DNA from: Pseudooceanicola nitratireducens
GTDB taxonomy: Bacteria > Pseudomonadota > Alphaproteobacteria > Rhodobacterales > Rhodobacteraceae
Direction: 5' to 3'
NCBI RefSeq assembly: GCF_900109195.1
Contig: NZ_FNZG01000003.1
Span: forward strand, 434,001 to 498,000
Length of the DNA: 64,000 nt
Both the position numbers and the translations under genes were made by a program. The notes under the pieces were generated by a model. The model was not told the DNA's origin. It did no database searches and saw only the letters and a program-made list of their open reading frames with translations. Positions 41,985 through 49,002 of this stretch are shown piece by piece. Each line of letters starts with the position of its first letter. The first letter of the stretch is position 1.

Positions 41985-43220
41985 ATGTATGATCTTGCCA
42001 TTCTCTGGGACTGGATCGCCTTTTCCGTCCGCTGGCTTCATGTCGTCACCGCCATGGCCTGGATCGGCGCGTCCTTCTACTTCATCGCGCTGGACCTGAT
42101 GCTGAAACCCAACCGCGCCCTGCCCGATGGTGCCCATGGCGAGGAATGGGAGGTTCACGGCGGCGGCTTCTATCACACCGTGAAATATATGGTGGCCCCC
42201 GCGCGGATGCCGGAACATCTGACCTGGCACAAATGGCAAAGCTACACGACCTGGCTGTCCGGCGCCGCGCTTTTGATGATCGTCTACTGGGTCGGAGGAG
42301 AGCTGTTCCTGCTGGACCCCACCAAGGCCGAACTGAGCCTGTGGCAAGGCATCCTGATCTCGGGCGGGTCACTGACCATCGGCTGGCTGATCTATGATTG
42401 GCTGTGCAAATCCAGACTGTCCGAACAGCCGACCCTGCTGATGCTGCTGCTGTTTGTCATGCTGGTGGTCATGTCCTGGGGCTACAACCAGATCTTCACC
42501 GGCCGTGCCGCGCTGCTGCACCTGGGGGCCTTCACCGCCACCATCATGACCGCCAATGTCTTCTTCCAGATCATGCCGAACCAGCGCATCGTGGTGGCCG
42601 ATCTGAAGGCAGGCCGGACCCCGGACGCGAAGTATGGCAAGATCGCCAAGGTGCGGTCGACCCACAACAATTACCTGACGCTGCCGGTCGTCTTCCTGAT
42701 GCTGTCGAACCATTATCCGCTGGCCTTCGCCACGGAATATTCCTGGATCATCGCCTCGCTGATCTTCCTGACGGGGGTGACGATCCGGCATTACTTCAAC
42801 ACCATGCACCGCACCGGCAGCGGCCCGCACTGGACCTGGGGCGTCACCGTCCTTCTGATGTTCGTGATTGCCTGGCTGTCGACTGCGCGCCCCAGTGAAA
42901 CCTGGGAAGAGGCCGAGGCCCGCCCCCTGACCGCCCAGGAAGAACGCCTGGCCGCCCTGCCCAGCTTTGGCGACGCCTATGACAGCGTGGTTGGCAATTG
43001 TTCCATGTGCCATGCCCGCGAACCGGTATGGGGCAACATGCAATGGGCCCCCAAGGGCGTCTATCTTGAGACGCCGGGCGATGTGGCGCGCCATGCCGAT
43101 CAGATCTATGTGCAGGCGGGGCTAAGCCACGCCATGCCGCCGCCCAATGCGATCCAGATGGACCCCGAGGCGCGCCGCACGATCATCGCCTGGGTGCAAG
43201 AGGCCCGCGCCACCCGCTGA
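41985..43220 (+). CDS. puuD: membrane urate oxidase with cytochrome c domain
   Basis: This 411-residue protein is the PuuD-type urate oxidase: an eight-helix integral membrane domain (DUF989; WLHVVTAMAWIGASFYFIALD at the start) fused to a C-terminal cytochrome c domain with NCSMCHAR and an axial Met (HAMPPPNAI). It oxidises urate and passes electrons to the respiratory chain instead of making peroxide. AAGGAC precedes the ATG at 41985. The product goes to UraH, then to the UraD-PuuE fusion. Confidence 0.93.
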   Translation: MYDLAILWDWIAFSVRWLHVVTAMAWIGASFYFIALDLMLKPNRALPDGAHGEEWEVHGGGFYHTVKYMVAPARMPEHLTWHKWQSYTTWLSGAALLMIVYWVGGELFLLDPTKAELSLWQGILISGGSLTIGWLIYDWLCKSRLSEQPTLLMLLLFVMLVVMSWGYNQIFTGRAALLHLGAFTATIMTANVFFQIMPNQRIVVADLKAGRTPDAKYGKIAKVRSTHNNYLTLPVVFLMLSNHYPLAFATEYSWIIASLIFLTGVTIRHYFNTMHRTGSGPHWTWGVTVLLMFVIAWLSTARPSETWEEAEARPLTAQEERLAALPSFGDAYDSVVGNCSMCHAREPVWGNMQWAPKGVYLETPGDVARHADQIYVQAGLSHAMPPPNAIQMDPEARRTIIAWVQEARATR

Positions 43221-43227
43221 ACCACGC

Positions 43228-43261
43228 ACCGCCGGCCAGGTGACCCCGCCGGCGGTTTTTC
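43228..43261 (+). terminator. rho-independent terminator after puuD
   Basis: Arms ACCGCCGGC and GCCGGCGGT with an 11-base loop, then a T-run. It lies between the convergent puuD and creatinase genes. Confidence 0.88.
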
Positions 43262-43277
43262 GTCCTAACCGAAAGCT

Positions 43278-44480
43278 CTAGCCGACGACGTTGAACCCGG
43301 GCCCATAGGGGTATCCGGTGATGTTCTCGTTCCCGTCTTCAGTGATGATCAGGATGTCATGTTCCCGGTAGCCGCCTGCGCCCGGCGTGCCCTCGGGGAT
43401 CGTCAGCATCGGCTCCATCGAGATCACCATCCCCGGCTCCAACACCGTGTCGATGTCCTCGCGCAGCTCAAGCCCGGCTTCGCGGCCGTAGTAATGCGAT
43501 AGCACCCCGAAGGAATGGCCATAGCCGAAGGTGCGGTATTGCAGCAGGTCCCGCTCCTCGAAGAAACTGTTGATCGCCCCGGTCACCTCGGCGCAGGAGA
43601 CACCGGGTTTCAGCAGGCTCATGCCGTATTCATGGGCGGCGACGTTTGCCTCCCAGATCTTCAGGCTGGCGGGGTCGACCTCTTGCACGAAGAGCGTCCG
43701 TTCCAGCGCCGTGTAATAGCCCGAGATCATCGGGAAAGTGTTCAGCGACAGGATATCGCCCCGTTGCAGCACCCGCGCCGTCACCGGATTATGCGCGCCG
43801 TCTGTGTTGATGCCCGACTGGAACCAGACCCAGGTGTCGCGATATTCCGCGTCGGGAAAGCGCTTGGCGATCTCCAGCTCCATCGCATCGCGCCCGGCCA
43901 TGGCCACGTCGATTTCCCGCGCCCCCGCCCGGATCGCGTCGCGGATGGCATAGCCGCCCACATCCGCCACCTGCGCCCCCTGCCGGATCAGCGCCAGTTC
44001 CGCCGGCGATTTGTGCATGCGCTGATTCATCGTCGCCGGGGCCACATCCAGCGTCACGGCGGGGTTCAGGAAATCTTCCAGCAGGTCACGCTGCACCAGC
44101 GTCAGGTGATCGCCCTCGATCCCCACGACCGCCCCCTGCCCGGTGACCGAGGCCACGGCCCGCCAGAAGTTGTTCCGCTGCCAGTCGGTATAGGTGATGT
44201 TGTCGCCGTGACAGCGCCGCCAGGGCTGCGCCGCGTCGATGCCAGCGCTGATGGTGACGCTTTCGCTTGCGGTCACGACAAGCCCGTAGGGCCGCCCGAA
44301 GGCACAATACAGAAACCCCGAGTAATAGGCGATATTGTGCATCGAGGTGAAAACGCAGGCCTCGACGCCGGCGTCCTCCATCGCGGCACGCAGCCCGGCC
44401 AGGCGGGCATCGTATTCCTCGGGCGCAAAGGGCAAGACGCGGTCGCCCTGGTGGAAACGGTAGAAATCGGGACGGTCCAT
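43278..44480 (-). CDS. creatinase
   Basis: This 400-residue protein belongs to the M24 pita-bread fold and hydrolyses creatine to sarcosine and urea. It matches characterised Pseudomonas creatinases through the whole length: SMHNIAYYSGFLYCAFGRPYGLV, FQSGINTDGAHNPVT with catalytic His230, FGYGHSFGVLSHYYGREAG and LEPGMVISMEPMLTIPEG. It lacks the metal ligands of aminopeptidases, as creatinase does. AAGGAGG nine bases before the ATG fixes the start. It is next to puuD, forming a nitrogen-scavenging neighbourhood. Confidence 0.9.
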   Translation of the reverse strand: MDRPDFYRFHQGDRVLPFAPEEYDARLAGLRAAMEDAGVEACVFTSMHNIAYYSGFLYCAFGRPYGLVVTASESVTISAGIDAAQPWRRCHGDNITYTDWQRNNFWRAVASVTGQGAVVGIEGDHLTLVQRDLLEDFLNPAVTLDVAPATMNQRMHKSPAELALIRQGAQVADVGGYAIRDAIRAGAREIDVAMAGRDAMELEIAKRFPDAEYRDTWVWFQSGINTDGAHNPVTARVLQRGDILSLNTFPMISGYYTALERTLFVQEVDPASLKIWEANVAAHEYGMSLLKPGVSCAEVTGAINSFFEERDLLQYRTFGYGHSFGVLSHYYGREAGLELREDIDTVLEPGMVISMEPMLTIPEGTPGAGGYREHDILIITEDGNENITGYPYGPGFNVVG

Positions 44481-44692
44481 CGGAACATTCCTCCTTGTGG
44501 CGCGACCACAGCGGGGCGGGTCCCCTTTCTGCGGTTCGCGAAAAGCAAGACCCCGGCGTTCAGGATGGGTGATCGGGCGCGCATCCGCGCTGGCGACGCC
44601 ATCGCCTGCCCTGGACGCAGACTGCCCGGTTTCCCTGCGCCCGGCAAGACGGGGAATGCCGTGCCATGCGCTTTCTCCGGTGCGCCGCTTGG

Positions 44693-44917
44693 TCAGGTCA
44701 GCTTGAACCTCAGATAGGGCCAGTCCTCCGAGAATTCGTCAAAGACGACTTCAAGCGCGCGGTCCCCGGACAGCAGGATCTTTCCCGCCCCGGCCGCCGC
44801 GCAGGCCTTCAGCTGATCTTTCGAGGCAAACAGGATGCCCCCCAACCTCGTCGCCTTGAATTCCGCCGGAAACCTGGAAAAGCCCAGTTGCACAAACCCA
44901 TTCTGAATCACTGCCAT
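44693..44917 (-). CDS. small hypothetical protein
   Basis: This 74-residue protein (MAVIQNGFVQLGFSRFPAEF) starts at an ATG with GGAGG seven bases upstream. It reads as one small alpha/beta domain and ends PYLRFKLT. I recognise no family. The gap on its left (44481-44692) shows no gene. Confidence 0.55.
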   Translation of the reverse strand: MAVIQNGFVQLGFSRFPAEFKATRLGGILFASKDQLKACAAAGAGKILLSGDRALEVVFDEFSEDWPYLRFKLT

Positions 44918-45337
44918 CGCACACCTCCGAAAGCGGGCTTTGATCGTCAGGGTGGAAAGAGGGGTTTTCAAGTGGTAATTTTTGGAATAAACGCCTTACA
45001 ACCAATGGGATAGCGGTAATTCCTATAGTCATTTAGATCACTTGATCAGCGCGATTTTGGACCGATTTTCCGGGACCTTTCCGGCCACGATCCGCCTTCA
45101 TGCCAAGGGTCTTCCCGGCGCACTACGACTAGCATTTTGGCGGGTGCCACGCCCCGCGCAAACATCCCATTTCGCCGCTTCGGCGCAGGTATCACCCGTG
45201 GAAAGTTTTTTCGTGACCAGCGCGCATGGCGGCCCTTTTGGCCACCACCGTCGCCCCGCCAAGGCGCTGAAAGCGGCAGACACCGACCAGATCCAAACGC
45301 GCAACCGCCTTCGACCGATCATCTTAATCTAAGGAAA
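44918..45337. other. 420-base stretch without a confident gene
   Basis: A 96-codon plus-strand frame (45042-45332) lacks a ribosome site and its peptide looks non-coding. The part near 44970-45050 is AT-rich and may be the promoter of the small gene at 44917. Nothing else is supported. Confidence 0.5.
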
Positions 45338-45414
45338 TGGCGCACCCATGAGGATTCGAACCTCAGACCTCTGCCTTCGGAGGGCAGCGCTCTATCCAGC
45401 TGAGCTATGGGTGC
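45338..45414 (-). tRNA. tRNA-Arg (anticodon CCG)
   Basis: This 77-nt gene includes encoded CCA. The acceptor stem GCACCCA pairs with TGGGTGC; the anticodon stem CTGCC/GGCAG holds the loop CTCCGAA, giving CCG; the D-arm AGCTCAGCTGGATAGAGC and T-loop GTTCGAATC are standard. Confidence 0.96.
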
Positions 45415-45680
45415 CGCTTGGGCGGCTATAGGACATCGCGGCGGGGCCCGCAATCGGAAATCCGCAGGGGCGGCGCGGTTCCCCTTTGACGCGCGGGCCC
45501 TGCGCGGCCCCGCCTTCAGGACCGCGCCGCGGGCAAAGACCCGAACACAGCCGCGTCACGATGCCGTCACGCTTCCGGCACCAAGCAGTTATCGCCCGCC
45601 GCCCCTGACAGATCATCGAATTCAATAGATCAACTCTGCCGAGCTTGATAAGAATTTCCTATCACAAGCCAAGGCCTGCC

Positions 45681-46574
45681 ATGATCGCCAAACTCGAGAT
45701 GCTCATCGCCCTCGCCCAGGAACGCCACTTTGGCCGCGCGGCCGAGGCGCTTGGCATCACGCAGCCGACCCTGTCCGCCGGGATCAAGCAGCTTGAGGAT
45801 CACCTGGGCGTCAAGCTGGTGGAACGCGGATCCCGCTTCGGCGGGCTGACACCCGAGGGCCAGCGCGCCCTTGTCATGGCCCGGCGCATCGTCGGCGACA
45901 GCCGCCGTCTGCGCGACGAGATGCGGGCGAAACGCGACGGGCTGACCGGCAAGATCCGCCTGGGCGTGATCCCCACGGCGTTGACCTGGGCTTCGCACCT
46001 GGCCGCCGAGATGACGGTGAAACACCCGGGTGTCAGCTTTCAGATCACCTCGACCACGTCGCAGAACATCAAGACATTGCTGGACAATCTCGAAATCGAC
46101 GCAGGCCTGACCTATCTGGACAACGAACCCCTTGGCCGGGTGTCCACAGTGCAGCTTTACACCGAGGCCTATCACCTGGTCTGTCACCGCGATCACCCCC
46201 TGGCCGGGCGCGATCAGGTCACCTGGGGCGATCTCGGCGCGCAGAACCTCTGCCTGCTGACGCCCGACATGCAGAACCGCCGGATCATCAACCGCAATTT
46301 CCACGAGGCCGGGGTTACGCCTATGGCAACGATTGAAAGCAATTCGACGGTGGTTCTGGCGGCGACCGTGGCGCGCGGCGGATGGGTCACGATCCTACCC
46401 AGCGACATGGCAGACTTCCTGGTGGCGGGCCGGGCCACCGTGGCCGTGCCGATCGCCGGGGCTGCGCTAAGCCATCGCGTCGGCCTGGTGACCGAATTTC
46501 AGGAACCCCACACCCCTGTCCTTGCCGCGCTGATGCAGACAGCCAAGGACATCGCGCCCCGGAACGCATCATAG
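45681..46574 (+). CDS. LysR-family regulator upstream of fds operon
   Basis: This 297-residue LysR regulator begins MIAKLEMLIALAQERHFGRAAEALGITQPTLSAGIKQLEDHLG, with the OxyR/CynR-type effector domain from ~90 (KIRLGVIPTA). It is read in the same direction as, and 87 bases before, fdsG, the usual place of the fds regulator; control of formate dehydrogenase is inferred from this. Of several in-frame starts the ATG at 45681 gives the normal LysR length. The 266-base gap on its left holds no gene. Confidence 0.87.
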   Translation: MIAKLEMLIALAQERHFGRAAEALGITQPTLSAGIKQLEDHLGVKLVERGSRFGGLTPEGQRALVMARRIVGDSRRLRDEMRAKRDGLTGKIRLGVIPTALTWASHLAAEMTVKHPGVSFQITSTTSQNIKTLLDNLEIDAGLTYLDNEPLGRVSTVQLYTEAYHLVCHRDHPLAGRDQVTWGDLGAQNLCLLTPDMQNRRIINRNFHEAGVTPMATIESNSTVVLAATVARGGWVTILPSDMADFLVAGRATVAVPIAGAALSHRVGLVTEFQEPHTPVLAALMQTAKDIAPRNAS

Positions 46575-46661
46575 AAAACCCCTATCAGCCGACGGATCTG
46601 CGATATTGATTTACCCATGGTAGGCTGGCACGCTCGCAGGACCTTTCAGATCGGACGCCAG

Positions 46662-47156
46662 ATGCAGACCACCCAGCCACCGATGCGCCCCGCCCGGGCC
46701 GCCCCCACGGATGACGATATCCGCGACGTCATCGCGGCAGAAAAGCACCGCGACGGCCCGCTGTTGCCGATCCTGCACGGGCTTCAGGCGCGCTTTGACC
46801 ATATCCCAGACACTGCCCTGCCCCTGATCGCCGAGGCGCTGAACCTGACCCGGGCCGAGGTGCATGGCGTCGTCAGCTTCTACCATGACTTCCGCTCTGC
46901 CCCTGCCGGTCGCCACGTGCTGAAGCTCTGCCGGGCCGAGGCCTGCCAGTCGGTCGGTGCCGATGCCACCATCCAGCAGGTGCTGGCGCACTTCGGCCTC
47001 GACGCCTTCGGCACCACCCAGGACGGCCGCCTGACGATCGAGCCGGTCTATTGCCTTGGCCTCTGCGCCTGTGGCCCCGCCGCGATGATCGACGGCAAGG
47101 TGCTGGGCCGGGCCGACGCCCCTCGGATCACCGCCGCACTGGAGGTCCAGGCATGA
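46662..47156 (+). CDS. fdsG: NAD-dependent formate dehydrogenase gamma subunit
   Basis: This protein of about 164 residues is a NuoE-like thioredoxin-fold [2Fe-2S] subunit. Four cluster Cys are visible: LCRAEACQSVG and YCLGLCACGPA. It passes electrons within the cytoplasmic FdsABG complex. The start is one of a few in-frame ATGs; 46662 gives the family length. Its stop overlaps fdsB (ATGA). It is the first gene of the operon. Confidence 0.93.
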   Translation: MQTTQPPMRPARAAPTDDDIRDVIAAEKHRDGPLLPILHGLQARFDHIPDTALPLIAEALNLTRAEVHGVVSFYHDFRSAPAGRHVLKLCRAEACQSVGADATIQQVLAHFGLDAFGTTQDGRLTIEPVYCLGLCACGPAAMIDGKVLGRADAPRITAALEVQA

Positions 47157-48685
47157 CCCATCCCCTGACCATCTATGTATCCCTCGACAGCGCGGCCAAG
47201 GCGCTTGGGGCCGACGACATCGCCCGCGCCCTGCAGGACCGCGCCGCGGCCCGCGGCATCGACATCCGCCTGGTCCGCACCGGCAGCCGCGGCATGATCT
47301 GGCTGGAACCCCTGGTCGAGATCTCGCGCGACGGCGGTCCGCGCATCGCCCATGGTCCCGTCACCGCCGATCAGATCGACGCGCTGCTGGATGGCACCGC
47401 CCCGAACCTGGGCCCGACCGAGGATATCCCCTTCCTCGCCCGCCAAACTCGCCTGACCTTCGCCCGCTGCGGCATCACCGATCCCTTGTCGATGGACGAC
47501 TACATCGCCCACGGCGGGTTGACCGGCCTGCGCCGCGCCCTGGAAATGACCGCCGCCGAAATCGTCGAGGAAACAAAAACCTCCGGCCTGCGCGGCCGCG
47601 GCGGCGCGGGCTTCCCCACGGGTATCAAGTGGGACACGGTCCGCCAGGCACAGGCCGATCAGAAATACATCGTCTGCAACGCCGACGAAGGCGACAGCGG
47701 CACCTTTGCCGACCGCATGATCATGGAGGGCGACCCCCTTTCGCTGATCGAGGGCATGGCGATCGCCGGCCTCGCCACCCATGCCACCAAGGGCTTCGTC
47801 TACATCCGCTCGGAATATCCCGACGCCATCGCCGTGATGGACCGGGCGATACGGATCGCCCGCGAACACGGGCTGCTGGGCCATTCCCTGCTGGGCTCTT
47901 CCCATGCCTTTGACATGGAGGTCCGCGTCGGTGCCGGTGCCTATGTCTGTGGCGAGGAAACCTCGCTCCTCAACTCTCTCGAAGGCAAGCGCGGCGTGGT
48001 CCGGGCCAAGCCGCCCCTGCCCGCGCTCGAAGGGGCCTTCGGCAAGCCCACGGTGGTGAACAACGTCCTGTCGCTGGCGACGATCCCGGTGATCTTCGAA
48101 AAGGGCGCGCAGCATTACGCCGACTTCGGCCTTGGCCGGTCACGCGGCACCATGCCGATCCAGATCGCCGGCAACGTGCGCCACGGCGGCCTCTTTGAGA
48201 CCGCCTTCGGCCTGCCCCTGGGCGATCTGGTCAACGACATCGGCGGCGGCACGGCCTCGGGGCGTCCGGTCAAGGCGGTGCAGGTCGGCGGCCCTCTCGG
48301 GGCCTATTTCGCGCCGCACCAGTTCGACACGCCCTTCGGCTATGAGGACTTCGACCAGGCGGGCGGGCTGATCGGCCATGCCGGCATCACCGTCTTCGAC
48401 GACACCGCCGACATGGGCACCCTGGCCCGCTTCGCCATGGAGTTCTGCGCCGTGGAAAGCTGCGGCAAATGCACCCCCTGCCGGATCGGCGCGGTGCGCG
48501 GCGTCGAAACCATCGACCGCATCCGCGCCGGCGATACCGCCGCCACCGACCTGCTCACCGATCTCTGCGACACGATGACCTCCGGCTCGCTCTGCGCGCT
48601 CGGCGGCTTCACCCCCTACCCGGTCCTGTCCGCCCTTCGCCTCTTCCCGCAGGACTTCGGCGCAACCAGAGAGGCCGCAGAATGA
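47153..48685 (+). CDS. fdsB: NAD-dependent formate dehydrogenase beta subunit
   Basis: This 510-residue protein is the NuoF-like diaphorase subunit that reduces NAD+ with electrons from formate. An N-terminal thioredoxin-like part (~1-110) precedes the FMN/NAD domain (RGRGGAGFPTGIKW, NADEGDSGTFADR, GAGAYVCGEETSLLNSLEG). The [4Fe-4S] site is ESCGKCTPCRIG plus a late Cys in SLCALGGFTPYPV. It is full length. It overlaps fdsG upstream and a mini-frame downstream, each by four bases. Confidence 0.95.
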   Translation: MTHPLTIYVSLDSAAKALGADDIARALQDRAAARGIDIRLVRTGSRGMIWLEPLVEISRDGGPRIAHGPVTADQIDALLDGTAPNLGPTEDIPFLARQTRLTFARCGITDPLSMDDYIAHGGLTGLRRALEMTAAEIVEETKTSGLRGRGGAGFPTGIKWDTVRQAQADQKYIVCNADEGDSGTFADRMIMEGDPLSLIEGMAIAGLATHATKGFVYIRSEYPDAIAVMDRAIRIAREHGLLGHSLLGSSHAFDMEVRVGAGAYVCGEETSLLNSLEGKRGVVRAKPPLPALEGAFGKPTVVNNVLSLATIPVIFEKGAQHYADFGLGRSRGTMPIQIAGNVRHGGLFETAFGLPLGDLVNDIGGGTASGRPVKAVQVGGPLGAYFAPHQFDTPFGYEDFDQAGGLIGHAGITVFDDTADMGTLARFAMEFCAVESCGKCTPCRIGAVRGVETIDRIRAGDTAATDLLTDLCDTMTSGSLCALGGFTPYPVLSALRLFPQDFGATREAAE

Positions 48686-48780
48686 CCCGCCCCCATCCTC
48701 TTGCCGGAAATATCCCGGGTGGCTGCCAACGGCAGCGGGGGCAGCGCCCCCTCCCAGCCCAGCCGAAGGGCGCGCGATGA
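48682..48780 (+). other. repeat-derived 32-codon frame inside the fds operon
   Basis: An ATG overlapping the fdsB stop opens a frame (MTRPHPLAGNIPGG..) that ends in a TGA overlapping the next gene's ATG. Most of it is the intergenic repeat at 48693-48752. It is probably not a functional protein, but it would keep ribosomes moving between fdsB and the DUF4287 gene. Confidence 0.5.
48693..48752 (+). repeat. intergenic repeat (CTCTTGCC type), copy 1
   Basis: It begins CCATCCTCTTGCCGGAAATA, followed by TCCCGGG and then GGGGGCAGCGCCCCCT, a hairpin. The same unit occurs at 53052-53103 and, inverted and partial, at 52939-52980. This is a common short repeat in Rhodobacterales genomes. Confidence 0.75.
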
Positions 48781-48998
48781 CCAAAACGCCCCCTGTCAAA
48801 GGCCCCGCCTCCTACTTCCCCTCGATCGAGGCAAAGTATGGCCAGCCCATCGACCACTGGCTCTCGATCGTCCGCGCCAATGCGGCGCTGAAACACATGC
48901 AGATCGTCACCCTGCTGAAAACCGACCACGGGCTGGGCCATGGCCATGCCAATGCCATCGTCGCCCATGAACTCGCCCGCCTGAAGGCAAAGGACTAA
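48777..48998 (+). CDS. DUF4287-domain protein in the fds operon
   Basis: This 73-residue protein reads MTKTPPVKGPASYFPSIEAKYGQPIDHWLSIVR, then TLLKTDHGLGHGHANAIVAHELA, which matches DUF4287. Its function is unknown. It is inserted between fdsB and fdsA, where operons of this type normally have no gene, and lies four bases before the fdsA ATG. No cofactor motif is visible. A minor assembly role is possible (inference). Confidence 0.8.
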   Translation: MTKTPPVKGPASYFPSIEAKYGQPIDHWLSIVRANAALKHMQIVTLLKTDHGLGHGHANAIVAHELARLKAKD

Positions 48999-49002
48999 GC
49001 AC

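Noticed and set aside
45042-45332. 96-codon plus-strand frame before tRNA-Arg
   Set aside because: No ribosome site, no family, and the composition is that of non-coding DNA.
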